In this document: positions 53,387-61,349 of the stretch, piece by piece
Numbering within the stretch: the first letter of the stretch is position 1
How the letters are laid out: the number at the start of each line of letters is the position of its first letter
Assembly: GCF_045635475.1 (NCBI RefSeq)
Contig: NZ_JBJGXI010000022.1
Span: 17,657 to 81,656, forward strand
Direction of reading: 5' to 3'
DNA from: JBJGXI01 sp045635475
GTDB lineage: Bacteria > Bacillota > Bacilli > Bacillales > Amphibacillaceae
Length of the DNA stretch: 64,000 nucleotides
Made by a program: the position numbers and the translations under genes
Notes under the pieces: model-generated
The model's input: the letters and a program-made list of their open reading frames with translations, nothing else
Told to the model about the DNA's origin: nothing
Database searches by the model: none

Positions 53387-53672
53387 AATAAAATAAAATC
53401 TAAAAGCAACGATAGAGAAGAGTAAATATTTAGGAAGCTTCAGAGAGCTGGTGGTTGGTGAGAACCAGTGTGGAATAAATATTGAATGGGCTCTTGAGCA
53501 GCAACCCGAAAGTCACCAAGTAGGAGTTGACGTGTAAATCCACACGTTACAAATGGATCACGTATGATTTAATACGTTATAGAGTGATTTAATATGTGAT
53601 AAAAATATTAAATAAATATGGGTGGTACCGCGGTCCAATCGTCCCTTTTTAAGAGGCGATTGGATTTTTTTT
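53387..53672 (+). ncRNA. T-box riboswitch, tryptophan-type specifier
   Basis: Stem I with GA/kink-turn AGAGAG, AG-bulge arm GCTGGTGGTTGGTGAGAACC, and GAATGGGCTC placing specifier TGG (Trp) at 53487-53489 by analogy with known T-boxes. The T-box core GGGTGGTACCGCGG is at 53620-53633, and the terminator stem TCCAATCG/CGATTGGA with eight Ts at 53634-53672. Uncharged tRNA-Trp should allow read-through. The decayed trpS stub right behind supports the Trp assignment. Confidence 0.92.
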
Positions 53673-53727
53673 ATTTTTCCTGAAAAAAGTTTTGGAGGAG
53701 TATTTAGTTGACCTTTTACAACTTGAT

Positions 53728-53820
53728 GTGGGTACAAATGGCAAAAAGTCAGTTATTTTCTCGGGTGAACAACCAAGTGGAACAATTACAATAGGGACCA
53801 ATTTGGGAGTTAGCATGTAA
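53728..53820 (+). pseudogene. trpS: Decayed 5' stub of tryptophanyl-tRNA synthetase
   Basis: The in-frame translation GKKSVIFSGEQPSGTITIG continues TNLGVSM and stops. It aligns with the universal TrpS N-terminus (KKTIFSGIQPSGTLTIGNYLGA pattern, including the HIGH-class TIGN signature, here TIGT), but no more of the gene follows and no normal ATG start is left. An overlapping 28-codon frame (TTG 53708) has a GGAGGAG ribosome binding site. This is the remnant of a T-box-controlled trpS, lost by deletion or recombination. Confidence 0.75.
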
Positions 53821-53908
53821 AGTTTTACGTAGTAATTTTTTAGTGAGAAGTATAATTTTCGGAATTATTAAAAATGTTGATGTTAATTATTAATAAGGAG
53901 GTAGTTCC

Positions 53909-54253
53909 ATGGATGATAAATTTACACTTTATAACCTAAAAGTAGAGGTGATCGCAACAGATCAGCCAATGGTATGCAATCATAAGGAAGGTTCCTATTT
54001 CTTAGTGGAAGGAGAGGATCTTATCTTTCCAGAACATAATGCCTTTTCGATGTATGCGTTAAGTGCAATATTACCATTGCTTCCTGCAAAACAGCGGATG
54101 CTACATAAGAATGATTGGATGTTGTCTGATAGTCTCATTGCCTGTCCGGATCCAAACTGTGGGGCAAGATTTAAGATTACTAGAACAAAGACAAAAGAAT
54201 TCAGTCATGCAGATTGTACAATCGAACCTATACATAAAGGGGCTACGGAATAA
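53909..54253 (+). CDS. TIGR04076 family protein
   Basis: 114-residue soluble protein of the TIGR04076 type: N-terminal strand FTLYNLKVEVIAT, central NAFSMYALSAILPLLPA, and CPDPNCGARFKITR near 87-100. Function unknown; members occur next to oxidoreductases, as here with an aldo/keto reductase whose start overlaps the stop codon. ATG after AAGGAGG. First intact gene behind the Trp T-box, so probably induced on tryptophan starvation (inference). Confidence 0.82.
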   Translation: MDDKFTLYNLKVEVIATDQPMVCNHKEGSYFLVEGEDLIFPEHNAFSMYALSAILPLLPAKQRMLHKNDWMLSDSLIACPDPNCGARFKITRTKTKEFSHADCTIEPIHKGATE

Positions 54254-55299
54254 TGGTAGAAAGATTTGAACTAGCAAAAGACTATACAATTAGTAGAGTG
54301 ATTAACGGATGCTGGCAATTATCAGAAGGACATAGCTTAAAAACTGAACTAGATATGAAAGATGTGATGAAGGCTTTTCATATGCTTGCTGAAAAAGGCT
54401 TTACTACATTTGATTGTGCAGATATCTATACGGGCACGGAAGAATTACTTGGAGAATTTTTAACAGAACTAAAATCAGGGAGTACCCTTTCGCCGCATGA
54501 TATTCAAATTCATACAAAGTATGTACCAGATATAAATTTGCTCGATAAGGTAGATTACAGTTACACCGAAAAAATAATTGATCGAAGCCTTAAGCGTCAA
54601 AAACGCGATGTATTGGATCTTGTCCAGTTTCATTGGTGGGATTACAGCGTGCCCGGGTTTGTGGAGACAGCTTATGATCTGTTGAAACTGAAAGAAAAAG
54701 GAAAGATTCGTAATATCGCGCTTACAAACTTTGATACGAAGCATTTATCCGAAATTGTGGATGCGGGAGTACCGATCGTATCTATTCAAAATCAATACTC
54801 GGTTTTTGATCGTCGTGTAGAAAAAGAATTATTACCATACTGTAAAAGTAAAGGGATCCATTTATTATGCTATGGTACATTATCAGGTGGGCTACTCGCT
54901 GAAAAATGGATCGGCAAGGAAAAGATTGATCCTGATAATCGTTCACAGGTTAAATATTTGCAGGTAATGGAAGAAACCTTAGGCTGGGATGGATATCAAC
55001 AATTGTTGTTATTGCTTGAGAGAATGGCTAAAAAGTATGCTGTCAATATTGCGCATATCGCTACAAAATATATATTAAGTCAAGAAGGTGTAGGGGCTTC
55101 TATTATTGGTGTTAGAAATAGCAGACATGTGGAATCCAATGCTCACATCTTTACTTTTGAACTCGAACAAGCTGATATTGATGAAATTAAACAATTTTTA
55201 GGCAACTTTACGATATTAGAAGGGGAGCCATTCGAGCTAGAACGTACCGCTGGTTCAAAATTTAGGAATATTATGAAAATGAATTTAAATGAGAAATAA
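54253..55299 (+). CDS. Aldo/keto reductase
   Basis: 348-residue NAD(P)H-dependent (beta/alpha)8 oxidoreductase. Catalytic residues in family positions: Asp and Tyr in FDCADIYTG, Lys in IHTKYVPD, His in VQFHWWDY. The C-terminal IIGVRNSRHVESNA region corresponds to the cofactor site. Substrate unknown. Overlaps the TIGR04076 gene by one base (TAATG), so the two are translated together. Probably in the Trp T-box operon. Confidence 0.92.
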   Translation: MVERFELAKDYTISRVINGCWQLSEGHSLKTELDMKDVMKAFHMLAEKGFTTFDCADIYTGTEELLGEFLTELKSGSTLSPHDIQIHTKYVPDINLLDKVDYSYTEKIIDRSLKRQKRDVLDLVQFHWWDYSVPGFVETAYDLLKLKEKGKIRNIALTNFDTKHLSEIVDAGVPIVSIQNQYSVFDRRVEKELLPYCKSKGIHLLCYGTLSGGLLAEKWIGKEKIDPDNRSQVKYLQVMEETLGWDGYQQLLLLLERMAKKYAVNIAHIATKYILSQEGVGASIIGVRNSRHVESNAHIFTFELEQADIDEIKQFLGNFTILEGEPFELERTAGSKFRNIMKMNLNEK

Positions 55300-55437
55300 A
55301 TGAGTTCATTTCATACACGGTTATTTTCATCCACATCAAGTTTGAGGATCGTTTAATTCAGCTAGATGTGGATGGCGAAAGATCGGTATTAAAGTTTAGT
55401 ATAGAGAAAAATTTATTATGGATGAGGAGAGTTCACT

Positions 55438-56862
55438 ATGAATCAAAAGCTTGAATTTAAAGGTGGTTGGGGTATTGCGTTTATCCCAGTTGCGATCTTC
55501 CTGTTTTTCTGTGTCTTATATTTTATTGTTTTCAAAGCATTCGAAATGCATGCACTTGGCATGGGCGCTTTAGTTGCTTTAATCATCGGTGCTATTTTTG
55601 TGAAAAAAGGAAACTATGAGCGTTATTGGAATTCCGTTTACGATGGAGTAAGAGAGGCTGTACCGATCCTCGTGCTGCTACTCGTTATTGGGATGTTTGC
55701 GCAGCTGATTAAAACGACGAACATTTCCGGCGGTTTTGTATGGATTGCCAGTCTGCTAAATGTGGATGGAGGCTTGTTCACCGCATTAACATTTTTAGCC
55801 GTGTGTATCATTGCAACGGCTACTGGATCATCGATTGGAACGATGTTTACCTGTTTTCCAATTTTTTATCCAGCGGGTGTATTATTAGGATGCGATCCTG
55901 CTCTCCTTGCAGGTGCAATTGTTAGTGGTGCAATATTCGGGGATAACTTAGCACCTATTTCGGATACGACGATTATCTCTGCAGGAACGCAAGCGTACAC
56001 AAAGAAGAAGGGTGTTGCTGAATTGGGCGGCGTTGTTGCCTCGCGATTCAAGTATTCCATCATCGCAGGTGTTATCACTTTTATTTTGTTTTGGATTTTT
56101 GGCGGCGCTGGAACGCTCAGTGGGAACGCATCGGATATTCTTGCTGAAAATACGAACCCAGTGACCTTGGTGATGCTCATTCCAGTAGCGATTATGTTAA
56201 TCGTTGCAATCAAGTTCCGTAATATTTATATAGCGATTACGGTTGGGCTTGTTTTAGGAACGATTACAGGTTTAGTATTTAACCTGTTGACGTTTGACGA
56301 TATTATTTCTGTTGTAGATGGTGTTCCCGCAGGATACTTATCGGCAGGTGTTAGCAGTATGATGGGCACAGTAATATTAGTACTTGCTGTCTATGGGATC
56401 ATGGGTGTAGTTTCTGGTGCGGGTGTGCTTGAAAAAGTAACAAGTGGCATCCTAAATAGTAAGTTGTGCAAATCGGTCCGGGGTGCAGAAATTGCAATGA
56501 TGTTAGGTATTTCATTCACAACTTTGATATTCGGTGGTGTAACTAGTGCATCGATGGCTACATTTGGAAAGGTACAGAATGAAATTGGCAAACGTGTCGG
56601 TCTGCATCCATACCGTCGTGCGAATCTATTGGATGGTTTTGCAAATTCGATTGTGCTAGTCGTCCCGTTTCTAAGTGTATTTGTCTTCATCGGTACTTTA
56701 CTTACACAAGGTTATGATTTTGTTGAACCACTCTTATTAACAGAAATCAGTAGCGGTTTAATTTATTGTATGATTCTGTTCCTTGTTCTATTATTCTCTG
56801 TAATCACAGGATGGGGCCGCGAATATGAAGGTCCAGATGGGAAAGCAGTTAGCAAACCTTAA
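55438..56862 (+). CDS. NhaC-family Na+/H+ antiporter or amino-acid transporter
   Basis: 474-residue polytopic membrane protein with about twelve hydrophobic segments and NhaC-family features (GNYERYWNSVYDGVREAVPILVLLLVIGM, SSIGTMFTCFPI, GAIFGDNLAPISDTTIISA). Annotated family function is Na+/H+ antiport, but T-box-controlled NhaC members have been predicted to be aromatic amino-acid transporters; Trp-type T-box control here would fit that. ATG after GAGGAG. It lies 138 bp after the aldo/keto reductase without a terminator between. Confidence 0.88.
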   Translation: MNQKLEFKGGWGIAFIPVAIFLFFCVLYFIVFKAFEMHALGMGALVALIIGAIFVKKGNYERYWNSVYDGVREAVPILVLLLVIGMFAQLIKTTNISGGFVWIASLLNVDGGLFTALTFLAVCIIATATGSSIGTMFTCFPIFYPAGVLLGCDPALLAGAIVSGAIFGDNLAPISDTTIISAGTQAYTKKKGVAELGGVVASRFKYSIIAGVITFILFWIFGGAGTLSGNASDILAENTNPVTLVMLIPVAIMLIVAIKFRNIYIAITVGLVLGTITGLVFNLLTFDDIISVVDGVPAGYLSAGVSSMMGTVILVLAVYGIMGVVSGAGVLEKVTSGILNSKLCKSVRGAEIAMMLGISFTTLIFGGVTSASMATFGKVQNEIGKRVGLHPYRRANLLDGFANSIVLVVPFLSVFVFIGTLLTQGYDFVEPLLLTEISSGLIYCMILFLVLLFSVITGWGREYEGPDGKAVSKP

Positions 56863-56864
56863 AG

Positions 56865-56951
56865 TGGAACAGAGGGTCAGTTTTACTGTTTCAGGTTTAT
56901 GTGGAAAAGCTTAAGGTCCTGCTGGAACGATAAAACTGACCCCGCGTTCCA
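56865..56951. repeat. REP-like palindrome, copy 6
   Basis: TGGAACAGAGGGTCAGTTTT left and AAAACTGACCCCGCGTTCCA right: both arms carry the matching GGTTT to GTTTT change, so pairing is kept. 87 bp, 2 bp after the nhaC-like stop. Confidence 0.88.
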
Positions 56952-56955
56952 AACA

Positions 56956-56988
56956 AAAACCATTCTTAATTAATGTAAGAATGGTTTT
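56956..56988 (-). terminator. Bidirectional terminator between nhaC-like and doc genes
   Basis: Perfect stem AAAACCATTCTTA/TAAGAATGGTTTT, 7-base loop, T-rich on both sides; overlaps the doc stop. Confidence 0.8.
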
Positions 56989-57385
56989 ATAGTTTTTCTG
57001 AATATGATTCTATTATTGAAACAATATCTGAGAATGTGTATTTATGATTTACCATATCTACTGTAAAATCTTGCTCTTCATGGATACCCATAGTCCATCG
57101 ATAATGGTTTATTTTTAAGAAAACAATTAATGAAGCTAGAGCTGTTGGTTTATTTGCATTGTGAAAGGCATAATTCTTAGCGATTGATTCAAAAAGTGCA
57201 GCAGCCTTTTCGTAAATAGTAGGGTAAGCATCACTACCAAACACGGATTGTTTTGGTCGATTAATAGCGGAGTCAAGTAGATTTGGATCCTTTACTCCTA
57301 ACGGTTCATCAGGGGAATATAAACGGATTTGTACAGTGTTAATAGCAATGATTTGGTTAGTTGTAAGATATATAACATCATCCAT
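56987..57385 (-). CDS. Doc/Fic-family toxin-like protein with degenerate active site
   Basis: 132 residues of the death-on-curing family (Doc: nucleotidyl/phosphotransferase toxins acting on EF-Tu). The Fic motif HxFxxANKR is here Y72-A-F-H-N-A-N-K-P80: catalytic His is Tyr and the Arg is Pro, so transferase activity is probably lost or changed. The rest is normal (PTALASLIVFLKINHY). Overlaps the AbrB-like antitoxin stop by one base; a toxin-antitoxin pair on the minus strand. Confidence 0.85.
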   Translation of the reverse strand: MDDVIYLTTNQIIAINTVQIRLYSPDEPLGVKDPNLLDSAINRPKQSVFGSDAYPTIYEKAAALFESIAKNYAFHNANKPTALASLIVFLKINHYRWTMGIHEEQDFTVDMVNHKYTFSDIVSIIESYSEKL

Positions 57386-57636
57386 TATCTATTCACTAAT
57401 CCTTTAAACGCTTTGTCATGCTCATTGATCACATCATTTAATATTTCCATGAATTCTGCATCGACTCCTTCAGGAAGCGTTACCTTTTCTTTTTTTCTCA
57501 AAACAATCCTGCCATCCTTCACTTCAACTTGAACATCATCTCCTTGTGCTAAGCCTACTTGTTTGAGTAATTCAATGGGAAGAGTGATTCCGAAGCTATT
57601 TCCAATCTTAGTAACTTTTCTTTCAAATTGTCCCAA
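57385..57636 (-). CDS. AbrB/MazE-type antitoxin
   Basis: 83 residues: SpoVT/AbrB swapped-hairpin DNA-binding domain at 1-50 (KVTKIGNSFGITLPIELLKQVGL, VQVEVKDGRIVLRKK) followed by a helical tail that would neutralise the Doc-like partner. TTG start after AAGGATGTGATC. Upstream is a perfect dyad that could be its autoregulatory operator. Confidence 0.85.
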   Translation of the reverse strand: MGQFERKVTKIGNSFGITLPIELLKQVGLAQGDDVQVEVKDGRIVLRKKEKVTLPEGVDAEFMEILNDVINEHDKAFKGLVNR

Positions 57637-57658
57637 AAGATCACATCCTTGTTATTGT

Positions 57659-57677
57659 TGTTATAACGATTATAACA
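57659..57677 (-). promoter_or_regulatory. Candidate operator of the AbrB-Doc pair
   Basis: Perfect dyad TGTTATAA-CGA-TTATAACA, 23 bp before the antitoxin start and overlapping a TATAAT-like -10. Confidence 0.6.
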
Positions 57678-57689
57678 CATATAAGTGAC

Positions 57690-57775
57690 AGGAACAGAGG
57701 GTCAGGTTTACTGTTCTGGTCTATGTGAAAAAGTTTAAGGTCCTGCTGGAACGAGAAAACTGACCCCGCGTTCCA
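57690..57775. repeat. REP-like palindrome, copy 7
   Basis: GGAACAGAGGGTCAGGTTTA left, AAAACTGACCCCGCGTTCCA right; 86 bp. Right arm has the GTTTT variant while the left has GGTTTA. Confidence 0.87.
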
Positions 57776-57898
57776 TTGGGAAAATAGTACTAAAAAGTGC
57801 AAGTGATGTAAAAATATGGTGAAACTACCAAAAGCGTGTGATATATTATCATAGATTAGTAGAGTAGTCAAATTGAAAATTGGGGAAGAGGGATAGGC

Positions 57899-58621
57899 TT
57901 GAGCGAGTGTGTGATTGAATTAAAGAGCATTTGTAAAAGTTATGGTGAAGTCAGAGCTGTTAATGATATTTCACTAACGGTGAACAAAGGGGAAGTATTT
58001 GGAATTATCGGTGCAAACGGTGCTGGAAAATCTACAACAATGGAAATTATGATGGGACTTCGTAAACCCGATGCTGGTTCTGTTAATATTCTTGGCTTTG
58101 ACTTAAAGGATGAACCTAGTGAAATTAAACAGAGAATTGGTATTCAATTACAGAAAACCGCATTGTATGATCGCATCAAAGTGAAAGAAGCTTTGCAATT
58201 ATTCAGTTCTTATTATAAAAAGACACGTGACCAAAAAGAGATTATTAACATGCTAGGGCTTGAACCTTATTTGAATAAGTATGTTAAAAACCTGTCAGGT
58301 GGTTGGCAACAGCGTACTTCATTAGCTCTAGCTTTAATAAATGACCCCGAGATTATCTTCCTAGATGAACCAACAACCGGTCTTGATCCAGAAGCACGCC
58401 GAGAATTATGGGCTTGTATTAATCGATATCGAGAAGAAGGAAAAACCATTTTACTTTCTACACACTACATGGATGAAGCACAAAGACATTGTGATCGAAT
58501 AGCAATCATTAAGAAGGGTGAACTGGTTGCTTGTGACAAACCAGAAGTTCTAGTGAGCACGCTTAACATCGCTGACGGAACAATGGAAGACGTTTACATG
58601 CAAATGGCCGTTGGTTCTTAA
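57899..58621 (+). CDS. ABC exporter ATP-binding protein
   Basis: 240 residues. Walker A GANGAGKST, Q-loop IQLQKTALYD, signature LSGGWQQR, Walker B IIFLDEPTTGLDPEA, switch STHYMDEA. Short CcmA/DrrA-type ATPase without C-terminal extension, pairing with the ABC-2 permease 15 bp downstream. TTG start after GAGGGAT. Substrate (drug, lipid or peptide) unknown. Confidence 0.92.
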   Translation: MSECVIELKSICKSYGEVRAVNDISLTVNKGEVFGIIGANGAGKSTTMEIMMGLRKPDAGSVNILGFDLKDEPSEIKQRIGIQLQKTALYDRIKVKEALQLFSSYYKKTRDQKEIINMLGLEPYLNKYVKNLSGGWQQRTSLALALINDPEIIFLDEPTTGLDPEARRELWACINRYREEGKTILLSTHYMDEAQRHCDRIAIIKKGELVACDKPEVLVSTLNIADGTMEDVYMQMAVGS

Positions 58622-58636
58622 TAGGAGGGATTTCAG

Positions 58637-59377
58637 ATGAACTTTATATTAACACATACAAAAATGGAATTGAAGCTGTTTTTTAGAGAAACAATGGCGG
58701 TAATGTTCACGTTCATTGTACCTGCAGCCTGTTTTGTCGTATTTGGATTAATGTTCAAAAATAATAATTATGATGGACTCGATTATTTTCAGGCCTATAT
58801 ACCAAGCATGATTTCGATTATCATTTTTACTACCGCATTTTTCTCAATGGGATTGCAAATTGTTATAGATCGGGAAAAAGGTGTGTACAAACGTTTACAA
58901 GGAACGCCGTTAAATCAAAGCGCGATTTTTACGGCAACTATTATAAAAGGTTTTCTTGCTATCTATATCGGTGCTATAGAAATATTATTAATTGCAAAGT
59001 TTGGCTTCGGTTCCGAATTAACAAGTTCTGCATTTGAATTTTTTATCGCTTTAACGTATTGCTCTATTACATTTTTTGCGATTGGCTTTATTGTCTCAAG
59101 TCTTGCGAAACGCATGCAAACTGCTCTAGGCATTGCGATGGTTGCAATGTATCCGATGTTCTTTTTGTCAGGTGCAACACTGCCGATTGAAACGTTCCCA
59201 GAATTTCTACAGAAAGCGGCCTACGCTGTACCACTAACTTATGTAGTCAATGTGTTACGGGACGGTTGGAATGGCACTTTATTTACGAGTGGAGCAGTCA
59301 TAGATCTATTGGTGTTGTTAGGTATTTTAGGTGTTTCTTCTATTATTGGTATTAAATATTTCCGCTGGTCGGACTAA
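58637..59377 (+). CDS. ABC-2 type transporter permease
   Basis: 246-residue membrane protein with six hydrophobic segments, ABC-2 family pattern (VIDREKGVYKRLQGTPL, MYPMFFLSGATLPIETFPEFLQKAAYAVPLTYVV). ATG after AGGAGGG. Forms an exporter with the ATPase upstream; terminator directly follows. Confidence 0.9.
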   Translation: MNFILTHTKMELKLFFRETMAVMFTFIVPAACFVVFGLMFKNNNYDGLDYFQAYIPSMISIIIFTTAFFSMGLQIVIDREKGVYKRLQGTPLNQSAIFTATIIKGFLAIYIGAIEILLIAKFGFGSELTSSAFEFFIALTYCSITFFAIGFIVSSLAKRMQTALGIAMVAMYPMFFLSGATLPIETFPEFLQKAAYAVPLTYVVNVLRDGWNGTLFTSGAVIDLLVLLGILGVSSIIGIKYFRWSD

Positions 59378-59382
59378 AATGA

Positions 59383-59408
59383 AAACGCTCAATTTGAGCG
59401 TTTTTTTA
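59383..59408 (+). terminator. Terminator of the ABC exporter operon
   Basis: Perfect stem AACGCTCAA/TTGAGCGTT almost without loop, seven Ts. Confidence 0.88.
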
Positions 59409-59600
59409 CTTTTATCTATGTTAAGGCTCATTGCTGATTGGAAAAGAAGTGTCAGGAGGCAGTGAGCAGTGAGCATTTCCCTGTTTCTATGTGTGGTTAT
59501 TTGTTATTGGTCTATTTTAAATAGAGCATGCTGAGATTACAACTTCACTGTAAGCTGCAATTACTTAAAGAAGAGCTATAACAACAGTAGCTGAGCTAAC

Positions 59601-59658
59601 GCGACAGTGGGGTCTGATACTGTTCTTGCTGGCACGAGGAACCTGACCCCGCGTTCCA
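59601..59658. repeat. REP-like palindrome, copy 8 (truncated)
   Basis: Right end ACCTGACCCCGCGTTCCA is intact; the left half is reduced to CAGTGGGGTCTGATACTGTT and the centre is deleted. The rest of 59409-59770 shows no gene. Confidence 0.75.
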
Positions 59659-59770
59659 CTCCCTCCTACCTCACCGATAAATTTTCAAGCTTTTTTCACC
59701 CAACATAAACACCTAACTCCCCCTTCCAAACGATTATAGTGATGAAAGTCAAATAAAAGGAGGAAAAAAC

Positions 59771-59983
59771 ATGGAAAGATGTACAATCACAGTGAAGGAA
59801 GTAGCCAAGTATTTAGGGGTGCACACGGACACGATTTATGACTTGGTTCGGGAAGGGAGTTTCCCGCACATCCGGTTCGGGCGCAAGATTCTATTCTCGA
59901 AGCAGGCGGTCGATGTTTGGATTTCGGAACAGGTGAACTGCACAACTGCAAGCAGCGAGGTAGGTGATCAAAATGGCTTATAG
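59771..59983 (+). CDS. Excisionase-type helix-turn-helix protein
   Basis: 70 residues, MerR-like/excisionase HTH: ITVKEVAKYLGVHTDTIYDLVREGSFPHIRFGRKILFSKQAVDVWI, the standard Xis/HTH_17 pattern. ATG after AAAGGAGG. Overlaps the next gene by 11 bases. Suggests a remnant or part of an integrative element; no integrase is in the window. Confidence 0.85.
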   Translation: MERCTITVKEVAKYLGVHTDTIYDLVREGSFPHIRFGRKILFSKQAVDVWISEQVNCTTASSEVGDQNGL

Positions 59984-60287
59984 TCCAGAGTTAAGTGCAT
60001 TTTCAAATTGGTTGTTAGAAAAACATATGCCTTCAACTAAAGAAGTCTCATTTTGTTACGCGTTGTTTGCCAAAAAAGTAGTCAAGCGAAGTCCTGGGGA
60101 ATTTAAGCTCACGGACGATGAATTGAATCGCCAGTCAAAATTATCCGAACAGGAAATAGTGAAAGCAAGAAAACAGGTTGTGGACCTTGGATATATTCGC
60201 TATACACCAATCGGAAACAAGACAGGCATGTATGAACTGGTCGATTACGAAACGCATCTATACAAAGTATTGGGCGACATGGCATAA
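59973..60287 (+). CDS. Winged-helix-like protein of unknown function
   Basis: 104 residues; the LTDDELNRQSKLSEQEIVKARKQVVDLGYIRYTP segment followed by MYELVDYE is winged-helix-like, as in small plasmid and ICE regulators. Start ATG 59973 after GAGGTAGGTGATC; a GTG nine bases upstream lies in the ribosome binding site. Cotranscribed with the excisionase-type gene. Confidence 0.65.
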   Translation: MAYSPELSAFSNWLLEKHMPSTKEVSFCYALFAKKVVKRSPGEFKLTDDELNRQSKLSEQEIVKARKQVVDLGYIRYTPIGNKTGMYELVDYETHLYKVLGDMA

Positions 60288-60515
60288 CTTTATGAGCAAT
60301 AGCTGTCGCAGCTCCCCCTAAAAAAACTCAACTCAGTGCTGCACAGCTAATCATCAAGCACCACCACCCATATCGAAATAATGAAGAAGAACCAAACATG
60401 ATAAAAAGCTACCTAAACGAAATAAATGCATTCCAAACATGATTATCGTTAAACCGCTTATCGACAAAAGGAATAAGATGCTTTTACGAAAGTATACAAT
60501 ATGATATTTTTATAC

Positions 60516-60573
60516 AAAATCGGTATCAATTGATACTGTTTATGGTATAATGGTATTAATTGATACCGATTTT
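60516..60573. promoter_or_regulatory. Double-palindrome operator around a TATAAT promoter element
   Basis: GTATCAATTGATAC (60523-60536), a perfect 14-bp palindrome, and GTATTAATTGATAC (60553-60566) are centred 30 bp apart with TATAAT (60546-60551) between them. Taken together the 21-bp arms also form a large inverted repeat. The 60288-60824 gap has no supported protein gene; the 250 bases after the operator are purine-rich and contain only frames of about 20-30 codons (60583 and 60791). Confidence 0.7.
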
Positions 60574-60824
60574 TGGGATCAATGGCCGGGGAAAAAGCGT
60601 ATTTAACCTTAAAAAACATAAAGATGCTAGAGAAACCGAGACGCTAAAAATAATGATGTAGCGCAAAAGTAGTGGGAAAAAGTGACCCAATTGCAAAAGG
60701 CGCAAACCAAAAATAAAAGAAAAGCGTAGATTTGAGAAAGCGTGAATCAAACTGAAACCAATAAATAACGCAGAACCGGAGGGATAAAAGATGCACTATT
60801 CATTTTTAAAGGAGAGGAAGCAAC

Positions 60825-61169
60825 TTGCAAAATGTAAGAGCATTTCTATACGAAGCAAAGAAATTGGTTTCAGTTGGACGTAAAGTTTTTATTAAAAGAA
60901 AAGGATATGAGTTACCTGATGGAACTCAAATAAATTATCTTCAAGCCTTGCTAGATTTGGATATTGGGAATATCGATGAAGCATGGGGATATGTTCTAAG
61001 TTTGTCGCCAAATCATTATCATGCAGGTCCAATTCCAGACAGAGATCGTCCTGATAGCAACGATATGTGGGTTTTCAAAAGAAAAATAAACGACATCGAT
61101 GCTTATATAAAATTGAAAATTGATAACCGTGGATGTGTTTGTATTTCTTTTCATGAAGATTGGGGATAA
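60825..61169 (+). CDS. MqsR-like toxin candidate
   Basis: 114-residue protein. The order of features resembles MqsR/RelE-fold mRNA interferases: VRAFLYEAKKLVSVG at the start, LDLDIGNIDEAWGYVLSLSPNHYH in the middle, and the C-terminal strands AYIKLKIDNRGCVCISFHED, comparable with VYLKI...VSFKE of E. coli MqsR (98 residues). TTG start after AAGGAGAGG. Next gene is an MqsA-type antitoxin, which supports the assignment. Similarity judged by eye; not certain. Confidence 0.6.
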   Translation: MQNVRAFLYEAKKLVSVGRKVFIKRKGYELPDGTQINYLQALLDLDIGNIDEAWGYVLSLSPNHYHAGPIPDRDRPDSNDMWVFKRKINDIDAYIKLKIDNRGCVCISFHEDWG

Positions 61170-61281
61170 AAATAGCCACCTGGACTTTACCAAATGTCTG
61201 ACAAGGTCTAATAACTTAATTTTATAAAAGGGATTTGTATAACCTAAATCTGATTTAATGTGAAAATTATAGCAAAGAGTT

Positions 61282-61329
61282 GTATAGTCTGGTTAAGAAT
61301 AGTTAAGAGAAGTATAGTCTAGTTAAGAG
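61282..61329 (+). promoter_or_regulatory. Direct repeats before the antitoxin gene
   Basis: GTATAGTCTGGTTAAGA (61282) and GTATAGTCTAGTTAAGA (61312) are 30 bp apart, with a partial TAGTTAAGAG between them. Likely binding sites for the HTH antitoxin encoded directly downstream. Confidence 0.6.
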
Positions 61330-61349
61330 ATAAAAGGAGAGATCCCTTG

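Noticed and set aside
55350..55437. Open stretch before the NhaC-like gene (QLDVDGERSVLKFS) resembling the QLDVGTNGKKSVIFS segment before the trpS stub
   Set aside because: The match is too short and gapped to claim common origin; no start codon or ribosome binding site.
47889..59658. The eight dispersed repeats as a CRISPR array
   Set aside because: Copies are palindromic, separated by genes rather than short spacers, and no cas genes are present.
60556..60750. Minus-strand 64-codon frame after the double palindrome
   Set aside because: Starts in the A-rich leader without a ribosome binding site; composition is that of an antisense shadow.
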